DNA of 44,541 bases from Deltaproteobacteria bacterium. GTDB taxonomy: Bacteria; Myxococcota_A; Polyangia; Haliangiales; Haliangiaceae. Position numbers and translations under genes: made by a program. Of this stretch, positions 25,289-36,579 are shown piece by piece; within the stretch, counting starts at the first letter, position 1, and every line of letters begins with the position of its first letter. The DNA lies in NCBI GenBank assembly GCA_021413675.1, contig JAIOQA010000438.1:1-44541 (forward strand), in the 5' to 3' direction. A model generated the notes under the pieces. It was not told where the DNA came from, did no database searches, and saw only the letters and a program-made list of their open reading frames with translations.

Positions 25289-26043
25289 ACCGCGTCGGCA
25301 CGCTCGCGGCGCTCGCGATCGCCGCGTGCGGCAGCCGCCCGCCCGACGAGGCCGCCTTCGCGAAGGCCCAGGCGTTCGAGCAAGATCGCACGACGACCGC
25401 GAGCCAGAGCGCGTTCACCTACGGCCTCTTCCTGCGCGACTTCCCCGGGTCGCCGCTCGCGGACCAGGCGCGCGCGGCGATCACGCGGGTGAGCACGGCG
25501 GGGGCCGACCAGTACGGAGAGGCCGCGATCGCGGCGGGTGCTGCGCCCGAGACCATCGCGGCGATGCAGCGCCTCTGCATCGCCGCTGGCGAGCGCTACC
25601 ACAACCTGGCCATCCCCGCCCGGGTCGAGGCGAGCGGGGACCCGGAGCTGGTGGCGGCCGGCGGTGGCCCGTCGATCGAGAGCATCGCGACCGGGTCGGG
25701 GAAGCCTTGCGAACCCACCTCGCCGGACGCGCACAGCACCGGCGACGGTCCGGCGCTCCTCATCCGCTACCGTGCGACCGCCTCCGGCCAGGCGTTCGTG
25801 GGGAACGACAACCTGCCGGTCGACGGGATCACGCTCACTTACGCCGTCGAGCTGGACCTCGGCGATGGCGCCCCGCCCATGGAGATCCTCACGGGCGAGT
25901 CCGTCCCGCCGCCCGACGTCCTGGCGAAGGTCCAGGCGACGGCGGATCGCGAGGCCTATGTCCGGGCGGTGCGGTACGCGATCATCCGCGCGGCGGCAAC
26001 CAACATCGAGCTCACGGTGCAGCACCGGCTGGGCTTCCGGTGA
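25285..26043 (+). CDS. Putative lipoprotein with TPR-like N-terminus, function unknown
   Basis: The 252-residue product has a lipobox IAAC (Cys15). Residues about 20-75 (AFAKAQAFEQDR, AFTYGLFLRDFPGSPLADQARAAI) read like one TPR or Sel1-like helical pair, of the type found in outer-membrane assembly or tol-associated lipoproteins. The rest is mixed alpha/beta and unrecognised. The start overlaps the previous stop by 4 bp (ATGA), so the two lipoproteins are translationally coupled. The stop lies 79 bp before the ftsW start. Both proteins sit with the SEDS glycosyltransferase gene, so an envelope role is plausible. Confidence 0.62.
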   Translation: MNRVGTLAALAIAACGSRPPDEAAFAKAQAFEQDRTTTASQSAFTYGLFLRDFPGSPLADQARAAITRVSTAGADQYGEAAIAAGAAPETIAAMQRLCIAAGERYHNLAIPARVEASGDPELVAAGGGPSIESIATGSGKPCEPTSPDAHSTGDGPALLIRYRATASGQAFVGNDNLPVDGITLTYAVELDLGDGAPPMEILTGESVPPPDVLAKVQATADREAYVRAVRYAIIRAAATNIELTVQHRLGFR

Positions 26044-26122
26044 TGCGTCGCGGGCATCGCGACATCGTTGCCAAAAACTTCACCTCACGCCCGCGCGCGC
26101 GGAAAGTGGACGACCAGATCCC

Positions 26123-27361
26123 GTGGTTGCCCCGCGCCTCCAGACCGCCGCCGAGCTCGACGCCCGACCCGCCCCCGCGGTCGCCGGGCAGGCGCCCGTC
26201 GCGGTCCTGCCCGAGCGCGGCATCGACCTCGCGCTGCTGGCCTCGATCCTCGCGCTGCTGTCGATCGGCACCGTCGAGATCTACGCCTCGACCTCGGTCG
26301 CGGCCGCGGCCAAGTACCACGACGGCGCGTACTTCCTGAAGCGCCAGCTGGTCTGGCTCGGCTTCGGCGGCGTGGCGATGTGGCTCGGCTCGACCTTCGA
26401 CTATCGCCGGCTGCGGCGCTGGACCTATCCGCTGCTGATCGTCGCGTTCGTGCTGCTCGGCGGCGCGCTGGTCATGCCCGCGATCAACGGCGCGCACCGC
26501 TGGATCCTCCTCGGGCCGCTGTCGTTCCAGCCGGTCGAGCTGGCCAAGCTCGCGCTGGTCTCGTACCTGGCCTACTCGCTCGCGAAGAAGGCCGACAAGG
26601 TCAAGACCTTCACGATCGGCTTCGTGCCGCACCTCGTGGTCGCGAGCGCGATGATGGCGGCGTTACTCGCGCAGCCCGACCTCGGCTCGTCGATCATCCT
26701 CGGCGCGACCACCCTCGGCATGCTGTTCGTCGCCGGCGCCAACATCTCGTACATCGTGATCGCGGTGCTGTCGGCCGCGCCGATCGGCTACCAGCTCATC
26801 GTCGGCACGCCGTGGCGCCTGCAGCGCTTCATGGCGTACTTCAACCCCGAAGCCTTCGCCGACAAGGAGGCCTACCAGTTCCTCCAGGCGCAGATCGCGA
26901 TCGGCTCCGGCGGCTGGTCGGGCGCCGGCCTCGGCGATGGCCGCCAGGCGCTGGGCTACATGCCCGAGGGCCACAACGACTTCATCCTCGCGCCGATCGG
27001 CGAGGAGCTGGGCTACATCGGCGTGGCGATCGTGCTCGCGCTGTTCGTGATGATCGTGTGGCGCGGCCTGCGCGCCGCGCTCGGCGCGCGCGACACCTAC
27101 GGCGGCTACGTGGCGTTCGGCGTGACGATCATGTTCGCGATGCAGGCGCTGTTCAACGTGGGCGTCGTGCTCGGGCTCGTGCCCAACAAGGGCCTGACCC
27201 TGCCGTTCGTGAGCTACGGCGGCACCTCGCTGATCATGACGATGTTCCTCGCCGGCCTGGTCCTCAACATCGGGCGCCGGCCCGAGTACCAGGTCCACAC
27301 CCGCGAGCTCGTCAACCACGCCAAGCGCAAGCGCCAGCGCGTGCGCGTCGCGATCGCGTAG
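26123..27361 (+). CDS. ftsW: SEDS-family septal peptidoglycan glycosyltransferase FtsW
   Basis: The 412-residue polytopic protein polymerises lipid II at the septum with FtsI. Signatures seen are NGAHRWILLGPLSFQPVELAKLALV, the extracellular loop YMPEGHNDFILAPIGEELG containing the catalytic-loop Asp, and LPFVSYGGTSLI near the C-terminus. About ten membrane helices follow a 35-residue cytoplasmic lead. The frame is open far upstream, but the only reasonable start between the previous gene and the first helix is GTG 26123 (VAPRLQTAAELD). RodA cannot be fully excluded by sequence alone, but the location in the dcw cluster favours FtsW. Confidence 0.92.
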   Translation: MVAPRLQTAAELDARPAPAVAGQAPVAVLPERGIDLALLASILALLSIGTVEIYASTSVAAAAKYHDGAYFLKRQLVWLGFGGVAMWLGSTFDYRRLRRWTYPLLIVAFVLLGGALVMPAINGAHRWILLGPLSFQPVELAKLALVSYLAYSLAKKADKVKTFTIGFVPHLVVASAMMAALLAQPDLGSSIILGATTLGMLFVAGANISYIVIAVLSAAPIGYQLIVGTPWRLQRFMAYFNPEAFADKEAYQFLQAQIAIGSGGWSGAGLGDGRQALGYMPEGHNDFILAPIGEELGYIGVAIVLALFVMIVWRGLRAALGARDTYGGYVAFGVTIMFAMQALFNVGVVLGLVPNKGLTLPFVSYGGTSLIMTMFLAGLVLNIGRRPEYQVHTRELVNHAKRKRQRVRVAIA

Positions 27362-27405
27362 CGATGCGCGGTAACGGTCGCGCGCTCGCGCGCCCTGCCC
27401 GCGGG

Positions 27406-27411
27406 TATCGT
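27406..27411 (+). promoter_or_regulatory. TATCGT hexamer 8 nt before the 27420 gene
   Basis: TATCGT ends eight bases before the ATG at 27420, without a ribosome-binding site. It suggests a leaderless promoter of its own for the exported-protein gene that interrupts the ftsW-murG order. Confidence 0.4.
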
Positions 27412-27419
27412 CGTCGCTG

Positions 27420-28241
27420 ATGCGGAAGTGGTTCGCGGTGCTGGCCGTCGGGTTCGCGATGGTGATGACCGCGCGCTCGGGCTGCCCCATCAGGAAGCGC
27501 GTGGTGCCGCCCGAGCGCAGCGACGCGATGCCGGTCATCACGCCGCCCGATCCCGCGGTGGTCGCGCTGCGCGAAGAGGTGCTGGCCAAGATCGTGTACT
27601 GGGGCCGCCCGGAATATACGCCGCGCGTCTGGTCGGTCATCGACCCTGCGATCGCGTCGGCGCTCAGGTGGGAAGGCCGCGACGATCGCGCCGCGATCGT
27701 CGCGGACGCCGCGGACTCGGCGTACCGCGAGATCGCATCCACGCCGGATGGGCAGAAGGCCCTCGAGACGCTGGTCATGGGCCGGTACACGCACCCGGTC
27801 TTCACGCGCGATGGCGATCTGGTCCGGATCGATCTGGGCGTGATCGGCGGTTCACCGACCTACTTCCGCGGGGACGTCTGGGTTCATTCCGAACTGGAGG
27901 TGTTTGGCAACGGCATCACGAGCGCCGAGGTGCTGCGCAATCTGGCGATCGCGCTGGTCACCCATCCAGGCGCGCGGGTCTATCAGGTCGAGGTCGACGT
28001 CCCTTTCCGCTGGCCACGCCCGCTGCCGCCGGGCTGGTCCAAGGGTGGCTACACCTACGTCTACCAGGTCGCGGAGAACCGCCTCCGTATCTACCGGAAC
28101 GATGAACCCACCGAGTTTCGCATCAGCCGGCGGCTCGACGATCTCCGGACACCGGACCCGCTGGACTGGACGGAGCTCGAGCGGCGACCGATGGACCGGA
28201 TGCCGGAGCGCTCGTTCGATCTGCGGAGCCGTCCGCGGTAA
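27420..28241 (+). CDS. Exported protein of unknown function
   Basis: The 273-residue product has a signal-like N-terminus (FAVLAVGFAMVMTA) with Cys22 after Ser-Gly, possibly a lipoprotein site although the -3 residue is Arg. The mature part is soluble, with a helical stretch (about 48-115) and a beta-rich second half (about 125-235) ending in an Arg-rich tail. No family is recognised. Its codon use is slightly less GC-biased than that of the neighbouring dcw genes. It faces the TetR gene, with 14 bp between their ends. Confidence 0.65.
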   Translation: MRKWFAVLAVGFAMVMTARSGCPIRKRVVPPERSDAMPVITPPDPAVVALREEVLAKIVYWGRPEYTPRVWSVIDPAIASALRWEGRDDRAAIVADAADSAYREIASTPDGQKALETLVMGRYTHPVFTRDGDLVRIDLGVIGGSPTYFRGDVWVHSELEVFGNGITSAEVLRNLAIALVTHPGARVYQVEVDVPFRWPRPLPPGWSKGGYTYVYQVAENRLRIYRNDEPTEFRISRRLDDLRTPDPLDWTELERRPMDRMPERSFDLRSRPR

Positions 28242-28255
28242 TCGAGGGAGCCGGA

Positions 28256-28939
28256 TCAGCGCGGCCGCCGCACGCCATCGAGGATCACCGAGATGAACGT
28301 GCGGGGCAGGGCGGCGAGCCCGCCGACGTCCTCGCCGGCGAGCACCGCGAACGCGAGCCGCTCGACCGCGCCGATCACGGTGAGCGCGCCGACCCGCGGA
28401 TCGGTGTCGCGGAGCAGGCCGAAGTCCTTGGCGACCTGCGAGAGCTCGATCGCCTGGCGGGCGATGTCGTCGGCGAGGGCGCGCACCGGGCGGCACGCGC
28501 CCATCGGCGGTGACCGGCACTCCTGCAGGTAGAGCCGCAGCACGTCGGGCTCGGGCGTGACTGCGGCGGTCAGCTCGGTCGCGAGCGCGAGGTAGATCGC
28601 GGGGAGCAGGTCGGGATCGCGCGCGGCCGCGAGGCGCGTGGCGGCGGTCGCCATGCCGGTGCGCATCGCCGCGGCCATGGGCGCGAGCAGGGTCGCGACC
28701 ACCTGCTCCTGATCGGTGAAGTAGCGATAGAAGCTGCCCTTGGCGATCGCGGCGCGGTCCACGATCTGATCGATCGTCACGCTGCCGATGCCGTGCCGCA
28801 GGTAGAGCGGCAGCGCGGCAGTGCAGATCTGCCGGATGCGCGCGGTGCGGTTGGCGTCACGCGTCCCGCCGGCCTGGCCCGGACGCTCGGTGGGCAGGCG
28901 CGGCGCGGCTCGCGGGCGGGCGATCTTTCGCGTTGACAT
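28256..28939 (-). CDS. TetR/AcrR-family transcriptional regulator
   Basis: The 227-residue protein has a basic N-terminal extension (about 1-30), then the TetR DNA-binding domain (about 32-82) with the recognition region VTIDQIVDRAAIAKGSFYRYF, and a helical ligand-binding domain. It is divergent from the membrane hydroxylase-like gene at 29000. The 60-bp gap between the starts contains a perfect 14-bp palindrome, its likely operator. TetR proteins in this setting usually repress the neighbouring gene and themselves until a small hydrophobic ligand binds. The ligand is not deducible. Confidence 0.9.
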   Translation of the reverse strand: MSTRKIARPRAAPRLPTERPGQAGGTRDANRTARIRQICTAALPLYLRHGIGSVTIDQIVDRAAIAKGSFYRYFTDQEQVVATLLAPMAAAMRTGMATAATRLAAARDPDLLPAIYLALATELTAAVTPEPDVLRLYLQECRSPPMGACRPVRALADDIARQAIELSQVAKDFGLLRDTDPRVGALTVIGAVERLAFAVLAGEDVGGLAALPRTFISVILDGVRRPR

Positions 28940-28977
28940 CTCGAATTGGTCCGGCCAGTATGATGACTATCTAGTCA
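28933..28977 (+). promoter_or_regulatory. TTGACA/TATGAT promoter with TGACTA-TC-TAGTCA operator
   Basis: On the plus strand TTGACA (28933-28938) and TATGAT (28959-28964) form a promoter with a long 20-bp spacer. The perfect 14-bp palindrome TGACTA-TC-TAGTCA occupies 28964-28977, overlapping the end of the -10 and the start-site region, where a bound TetR dimer would block initiation. GGAGG lies 7 nt before the GTG at 29000. The -35 overlaps the TetR start codon. Confidence 0.6.
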
Positions 28978-28999
28978 CCATTTCGCGCGGAGGTGTCTC

Positions 29000-29521
29000 G
29001 TGCTCGGAATTCCAGTCGGTCTCGTCGTGGCCAACGCGGGGGAGTGGTTGTTTCACAAGTACGTCCTCCACGGCCTGGGCAAGAATCCCAAGAGCTTCTG
29101 GAGCTTCCACTGGCACGAGCACCACCGGGCGTGCCGCAAGAACGGCCACGTCGACGAAGCCTACCGCGGCAGCCTGTTCCGGTGGAACGCGCAGGCCAAG
29201 GAGGCGCTGTCGCTGGTCGGGTTGGCGGCGGTGACCGCGCCGCTCATCCCGGTGGCGCCGTTCTTCGTGGGCACGGTCTGGTACTCGGGCCTGACCTACT
29301 ACCGGCGCCACAAGCGCGCGCACCTCGATCCGCAGTGGGCCAAGGAGCACCTGCCCTGGCACTACGATCACCACATGGGCCCCAACCAGCACGCCAACTG
29401 GTGCGTGACCCGGCCCTGGTTCGATCACGTCATGGGAACGCGGATCCGCTACCTCGGCACCGACAAGGCCGCGCGCGACGAGGCGAAGCGCGCCGCGCGG
29501 CTGGTGCCGCAAGCCGCCTGA
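29000..29521 (+). CDS. Membrane protein with fatty-acid-hydroxylase-like histidine clusters
   Basis: The 173-residue product carries histidine groups arranged as in diiron membrane hydroxylases/desaturases: HKYVLH (19-24), HWHEHH (37-42), His104/His108, HLPWHYDHHMGPNQH (117-131) and His143. Two hydrophobic segments are visible (about 1-17 and 70-100). Such proteins oxidise lipid tails or sterol-like substrates at the membrane, using O2 and two irons. The length is short for FA2H/sterol-desaturase enzymes but the order of motifs fits. The start is GTG 29000 with GGAGG. Predicted control by the divergent TetR suggests a lipid-responsive function. The substrate is unknown. Confidence 0.78.
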   Translation: MLGIPVGLVVANAGEWLFHKYVLHGLGKNPKSFWSFHWHEHHRACRKNGHVDEAYRGSLFRWNAQAKEALSLVGLAAVTAPLIPVAPFFVGTVWYSGLTYYRRHKRAHLDPQWAKEHLPWHYDHHMGPNQHANWCVTRPWFDHVMGTRIRYLGTDKAARDEAKRAARLVPQAA

Positions 29522-29533
29522 CGATCCCCCGTA

Positions 29534-29551
29534 ACGCGCGATCACGCGCGC
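29534..29551 (+). terminator. Hairpin between the hydroxylase-like gene and murG
   Basis: ACGCGCG-ATCA-CGCGCGT is a perfect 7-bp stem with a 4-nt loop, 13 bp after the stop. No T-run follows, only TATTCG. It may be a weak terminator separating the TetR-controlled gene from murG. Confidence 0.35.
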
Positions 29552-29629
29552 GTATTCGCCGCGCCTGAACCGCGATTCCTCGACGGTCAGAACGTGGCGC
29601 CGCCGCGCGAACCGGGCTACCAACGAGCC

Positions 29630-30715
29630 ATGCGGCTCCTCATCGCCGGCGGCGGTACCGGTGGTCATCTGTTCCCCGGCGTCGCGATCGCAGAGGAGCT
29701 GCGCGCGCGCGATCCCGGGGCGCCGATCCGGTTCCTCGGCACCCGCCGCGGCATCGAGGCGCGCGTGCTGCCCGATCTGGGCTGGGACGTGGCGTTCATC
29801 GAGGTCTCGGGGCTCAAGACCGTGGGCCTCTGGGGCTCGATCAAGGGCCTGTTCCGCCTGCCGAAGGCGCTGTGGCAGGCGCGCCGCGCGGTGAAGGACT
29901 TCAAGCCCGATGTCGTGCTCGGCGTCGGCGGCTACGCCTCGGGGCCGGTCGTGCTGATGGCGCGGCTGCGCGGCATCCCGACGGCGATCTGCGAGCAGAA
30001 CTCGATCCCGGGCTTCACCAACAAGCTGCTCGGCAAGCTGGTGCGCGCGGTGTTCCTGTCGTTCGAGATGAGCCGGCGGTTCTTCAAGGCGAAGAAGATC
30101 CAGATGGTCGGCAACCCGGTGCGCCGGCCGATGCTCGCGCTCCTGCAGGGGACGCGCGCGCAGCGGCTCGCCGAGCTGCCGCTGCAGGTGCTGGTCAGCG
30201 GTGGCTCGCTCGGCGCGGTCGCGGTCAACGACCTCGCCGCGCAGGCGCTGTGCGCGATCGCCAAGGATCGGCCGCTCACGATCGTCCACCAGACCGGCGA
30301 GAAGGGCCACGCCGACACCGTCGCGCGCTACGCCGCCGCGGGCGTGACCGCCGATGTCCGGCCGTTCATCAAGGACATGGCGTCCGAGTACCTGCGCGCC
30401 GATCTGATCGTCGCGCGCGCCGGCGCGACCACGGTCGCCGAGCTCGCGATCGCTGGCGTGCCCGCGATCTTCATCCCGTACCCGTTCGCCGCCGACAACC
30501 ACCAGGAGCTGAACGCGCGCGAGATGGCGGACGCCGGCGCCGCGCTCATGTTCAAGCAGGCCGACCTGACCGCGGCGATCCTCGAGGCGCAGCTGCGCGC
30601 GCTCCTCGACGATCCCGCGAAGCGCGCGGCGATGGGCGCCGCGATGAAGGCGCTCGCCAGGCCGGGCGCGGCGGCCGCGGTCATCGACTGGTGCCAGGCG
30701 CAGACGAAAACCTGA
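29630..30715 (+). CDS. murG: UDP-GlcNAc:lipid I N-acetylglucosaminyltransferase MurG
   Basis: The 361-residue GT-B enzyme converts lipid I to lipid II on the inner face of the membrane. Clear signatures are the first glycine-rich loop GGGTGGHLFPGVAIAEEL right at the N-terminus, GVGGYASGPVVLMARL, CEQNSIPGFTNKLLGK, GGSLGAVAVNDL and ARAGATTVAELAI with PYPFAADNHQELNA for the UDP-GlcNAc site. ATG 29630 is chosen because it begins at the family start; an in-frame ATG at 29594 would add 12 unrelated residues. In this window murG is separated from ftsW by three unrelated genes. Confidence 0.96.
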   Translation: MRLLIAGGGTGGHLFPGVAIAEELRARDPGAPIRFLGTRRGIEARVLPDLGWDVAFIEVSGLKTVGLWGSIKGLFRLPKALWQARRAVKDFKPDVVLGVGGYASGPVVLMARLRGIPTAICEQNSIPGFTNKLLGKLVRAVFLSFEMSRRFFKAKKIQMVGNPVRRPMLALLQGTRAQRLAELPLQVLVSGGSLGAVAVNDLAAQALCAIAKDRPLTIVHQTGEKGHADTVARYAAAGVTADVRPFIKDMASEYLRADLIVARAGATTVAELAIAGVPAIFIPYPFAADNHQELNAREMADAGAALMFKQADLTAAILEAQLRALLDDPAKRAAMGAAMKALARPGAAAAVIDWCQAQTKT

Positions 30716-30796
30716 CAGGCGTGCTGCCGCCCACGGCGGCGCGATCTTGCCGGACTTCGCGCGTCGTCGACGAGCGGCGCGATGCGAGCGTGAGGC

Positions 30797-31351
30797 ATGC
30801 GCAACCTCGCGGTCATCGCTGTCCTCGTCTCGGTCGCGGCGCCGGTGCACGCCGAGGCGCCCCGGCGGTTCCCCGCGACCACGGCGCCGGGCTGGCGCTT
30901 TGGCGCCGGCGGGTTCCTCGGCCTCGCCGACGGCAACGGCGACGGCGGTAGCCGCAGCGCGGTCGGCGCCGAGGGCGAGGCGCTGTTCGGGTTCAGCAGC
31001 TCGGAGGTCGGCAACCTCGCGCTCGCGACCCGGGTGCGGCTCGAGGCCGGGCCGTGGTCGTACACCGAGGGGGCGCAGCACGAGACCGGCGTGGTGTGGA
31101 CCGCGTCGGCGAGCGCGGGCCTGAAGCCATGCGTGCTCGGCGTGCTGTGCGCCGAGGCCGCGCTCGGCGGGCGGCTCGTGCGCGAGCACGGCACCGAGGC
31201 GCTCCTGTTCGCCCAGGGCCGGCTGTCGGCGCAGGTGCCGTTCCTGGCCCGCGGCGGCGCCGAGCTGGGCGTGGCGCTCGATGTTCAGCAGCGCTCGCAG
31301 TGGGGCGACGAGGTCGAGGTCTTCGCGTTCCTGCACGCGTTCTGGCGCTGA
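30797..31351 (+). CDS. Exported, probably outer-membrane beta-barrel-like protein
   Basis: The 184-residue product has a clear signal peptide (NLAVIAVLVSVAAPVHA, cleavage near residue 19). The mature part consists of alternating short hydrophobic and glycine-rich strands (FGAGGFLGLADG, ALATRVRLEAGPW, AALGGRLVREHG, GAELGVALDVQQRSQW) and ends in Trp-Arg after an aromatic FLHAFW, all typical of small outer-membrane barrels. No named family is recognised. It lies 81 bp after murG. GCCGCC-CAC-GGCGGC (30726-30740) forms a hairpin in between. Confidence 0.65.
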   Translation: MRNLAVIAVLVSVAAPVHAEAPRRFPATTAPGWRFGAGGFLGLADGNGDGGSRSAVGAEGEALFGFSSSEVGNLALATRVRLEAGPWSYTEGAQHETGVVWTASASAGLKPCVLGVLCAEAALGGRLVREHGTEALLFAQGRLSAQVPFLARGGAELGVALDVQQRSQWGDEVEVFAFLHAFWR

Positions 31352-31425
31352 GCGGCGCGCAGTTCTGACCCGATCTGCGTCACGCCGTCAGGCAACCGGC
31401 GCGCGGACGCGCCAGTCTGCACGGC

Positions 31426-33063
31426 ATGAGGCGCGCGATCGTGGTCATCGGGTTGGTCGGGCTGGCGGCGTGCGGCGACAACGGGAGCGTCGCCATCGAT
31501 GCCCCGGTCGCAGGTTCACCGGACGCGGGGCTCGGCGACGCGGACATCGCGCGCATCCACGCGGCGGTCGCGGCCGGGCTCGGGCACGGCCTGGCGACCG
31601 GCTACAGCGTCGCCGTGTGGCGCGACGGCCAGATCGTGTACGCCGAGGGCTTCGGTACCGCCGACGGGGTCGCGACGCAGGTCACCGCCGACACGCTGTT
31701 CCAGATCGGCTCCGACACCAAGAAGCTCACGGCGATCGCGCTCCTGCGCGAGGTCGACGCCGGCCGCGCGCGGCTCGACGAGACCGTCGCCGAGATCGCG
31801 CCCGGGCTCACGCTCGCGTCCGACCCGTCGTACTTCACGACGCTCACGATCGACGATCTGCTGTCGCATCGCTCGGGCCTGTTCGACTACACGCCGTGGC
31901 TCGATGCGCCCGACGACGCGCACCTCGCCGACACCGTGCGCGGTCGCTTCGCCGCCAACGAGTACGCGATGATGCCGGCGGGGATCGCGTGGGACTACGC
32001 CAACCCCAACTTCGCGCTGGCCGGCTTCCTCACCGAGCAACTCGACGGTCGCACCTGGCCGGCGATCGTCACCGCGGATGTCCTCGCGCCCCTCGGCCTC
32101 GCGCACACGTTCGCGCGCCGCGACGCCGCGCTCGCCTCGGGCGCACCGCTCGCGAGCGGTCACGGCGCGATCCCGGGTGGCCCGGTCGACAGCTTCAGCG
32201 CGCTCGAGGGCGTGCCCTCGACCACCGGCTGGGTCGCGCCCGCCGCGCAGCAGGACGACGCGTTCACGCGACCCGCCGGGCTGGCCTGGTCGACCGCGAG
32301 CGATCAGGCCCGGCTGCTCGGCTTCTTCGTCGACGGCGATCCCGCGGTCCTGTCCGACGCCCTGCGCCTGGCGATGATGACCGCGCACGCGCCGGTCGTC
32401 GATCACGCGGTCGGCTACGGCTACGGCTACGGCCTGTTCGTGCTCGATGGCTACCGCGCGACCGACGGGGCGTACTACCCGGTGCGCCACCTCGAGCACG
32501 GCGGCAACACGCTCACGATGACCTCGGCGTCGGTGTTCCTGCCCGATCAGCGGGTCGCGGTGTCGGTGCTCGCCAACGGCCAGAGCGAGGACCTGCACCT
32601 GGTCGCGGGCGCGATCCTCGAGATCGCCGCCGAGGGTCGGCTGCCCGCTGCGACCACCGCGCCGACGCCGATCCCGCCACCAGCGAGCGACCTCTCGGGC
32701 TACGCCGGCACCTTCGCCGACCACAACCTCGGCGCCGTCACGATCACGTGGGACGGCGCTGCGCTCGCGATCCACATCCCGCTGCTCGATGCGATGAGCG
32801 TCCCGTACGGCCCGGCGCTGCAGGCCGCCGGCCTCGATCTGTTCGTCGTCCAGGTCGGCGGCCAGCCGTACCAGGTGTCGTTCTACGACGCGGCTTCGGG
32901 CGCGCCGCGGGCTTACGGCGTGCATCGGGCGTTCGTCCTCGTGCGCGACGCCGGCGCGGTCCCGGCGCGCCGCCCGGCCGCGATAACCGGCCACCTCCGG
33001 CCTGCGATCCTGGTGCCCCCGGCGGCGATCTGCCCGCTGCCCGGGCTCTGCGCCGGATCCTGA
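31426..33063 (+). CDS. Serine beta-lactamase-fold lipoprotein (class C/D-alanyl-D-alanine carboxypeptidase-like)
   Basis: The 545-residue product has a lipobox LAAC (Cys16), then an acidic linker and a PBP/beta-lactamase class C domain (about 36-410). All three motifs are present: SDTK (Ser96, Lys99), YAN (Tyr191, Asn193) and HGG (His358, in place of KTG). The last 115 residues (about 425-540) form a separate beta-rich lipocalin-like extension common in this superfamily. Members are esterases, D-aminopeptidases, D,D-carboxypeptidases or lactamases, so the substrate is open. The location between murG and murC hints at peptidoglycan, and the lipid anchor would place it in the periplasm or at the outer membrane. 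Confidence 0.85.
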   Translation: MRRAIVVIGLVGLAACGDNGSVAIDAPVAGSPDAGLGDADIARIHAAVAAGLGHGLATGYSVAVWRDGQIVYAEGFGTADGVATQVTADTLFQIGSDTKKLTAIALLREVDAGRARLDETVAEIAPGLTLASDPSYFTTLTIDDLLSHRSGLFDYTPWLDAPDDAHLADTVRGRFAANEYAMMPAGIAWDYANPNFALAGFLTEQLDGRTWPAIVTADVLAPLGLAHTFARRDAALASGAPLASGHGAIPGGPVDSFSALEGVPSTTGWVAPAAQQDDAFTRPAGLAWSTASDQARLLGFFVDGDPAVLSDALRLAMMTAHAPVVDHAVGYGYGYGLFVLDGYRATDGAYYPVRHLEHGGNTLTMTSASVFLPDQRVAVSVLANGQSEDLHLVAGAILEIAAEGRLPAATTAPTPIPPPASDLSGYAGTFADHNLGAVTITWDGAALAIHIPLLDAMSVPYGPALQAAGLDLFVVQVGGQPYQVSFYDAASGAPRAYGVHRAFVLVRDAGAVPARRPAAITGHLRPAILVPPAAICPLPGLCAGS

Positions 33064-33162
33064 GGCGGCGGCGGGACCTGCGACCGAACGTCGCTGAACA
33101 GGAGTTGCGAGCGGGCTGCCGGCGAACAGTCGGGCGCGGCTGGTTGTTGTATGAGGGCAGGG

Positions 33163-33179
33163 CCGCGCGACCCGCGCGG
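33163..33179 (+). terminator. Hairpin in the gap before murC
   Basis: CCGCGCG-ACC-CGCGCGG is a perfect 7-bp stem with a 3-nt loop, 100 bp after the beta-lactamase-fold gene and 43 bp before murC. Without a T-run its role is uncertain: it may be a weak terminator, or part of the murC leader. Confidence 0.3.
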
Positions 33180-33221
33180 ATCTGGTATCAACCGCGAACG
33201 TTGCTTCCGGCAGGGCCACAG

Positions 33222-34639
<1,418 letters not shown>

Positions 34640-34640
<1 letters not shown>

Positions 34641-35652
34641 TGCCGGGTTCGTCGACGACGCCGGTGGGGGAGGTCCTGATCGGCGACGAGATCGAGGCCG
34701 CCGCCGAGGCCGAGCGCGGCGCGGCGCCGGTCCCGAACCCGCACACGATCCTCGACGACGACACCCGCGACGAGCTGCGCGCGGCGCTGGGCCCGCGGGT
34801 CCGGTTCGACGAGCCGCTGCGCCGCCACACCACGCTCAAGATGGGCGGCCCCGCCGACGCGCTGGCCGAGCCAGCGACGATCGAGGAGGTCGTGGCGGTG
34901 TGCCGGATCGCGGCGGCGCGCGAGCTCGCGGTCACGGTGATCGGCGGCGGCTCGAACCTGCTGGTCCGCGATCGCGGCGTGCGCGGCGTGGTGCTCGGCA
35001 CCCGCAACCTGCGCGGCCTCGAGCTGCTCACGCCGACCACGGTGCGCGTGCTCGCCGGCACCTCGACCGGCAAGGTGCTCGCGTTCGCGACCAAGCAAGA
35101 TCTCGGCGGCGTCGAGTTCCTCGGCGGCGTGCCCGGCTCGGTCGGCGGCGGGCTGATCATGAACGCCGGCACCTACGTCGGCGAGTTCACCAACGTGACC
35201 ACCGCGGTCGAGTCGGTGCGGCTCGCTGACGGCGCGATCATCCGCCGCGATCACGCGGCCTGCGGGTTCCGCTACCGCGCCAGCGATCTGCCGCCGACCG
35301 AGATCGTGGTCGCGGCCGAGCTCGCGCTCAAGCCGCGGCCGCGCGCCGACATCGAGGCCGACGTGAAGGCGCTGCGCCAGCGGCGCGCCGAGCGCGAGCC
35401 CAAGAAGGTGTCGTCGGCGGGATCCATCTTCAAGAACCCGCCCGGCGACTTCGCGGGCCGGCTGATCGAGACCGCAGGCCTCAAGGGCCTGCATATCGGC
35501 GATGCGGTGTGCTCGCCGGTGCACGCCAACTGGCTGGTCAACGTGGGCAGCGCGACCGCCGCCGATCTGCTGGCGCTGATCGCGCTGGTCCGGCTGCGCG
35601 TGCAGCGCGCCCACGGCGTCCTCCTCGACCTCGAAGTGAAGGTGATCGGCGA

Positions 35653-35656
<4 letters not shown>
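34640..35656 (+). CDS. murB: UDP-N-acetylenolpyruvoylglucosamine reductase MurB
   Basis: The 338-residue FAD enzyme makes UDP-MurNAc. After an unusual acidic 50-residue N-terminal extension come HTTLKMGGPADALAEP (FAD domain), VIGGGSNLLVRD, GGVEFLGGVPGSVGGGLIMNAGTY in the nucleotide-binding core, SSAGSIFKNP, whose Ser is the proton donor, and the C-terminal Glu of LDLEVKVIGE. The layout is the shorter type II MurB without the Tyr-loop insert. ATG 34640 overlaps the murC stop by one base; the gene overlaps ddl by four. Confidence 0.95.
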
Positions 35657-36560
<904 letters not shown>

Positions 36561-36579
<19 letters not shown>

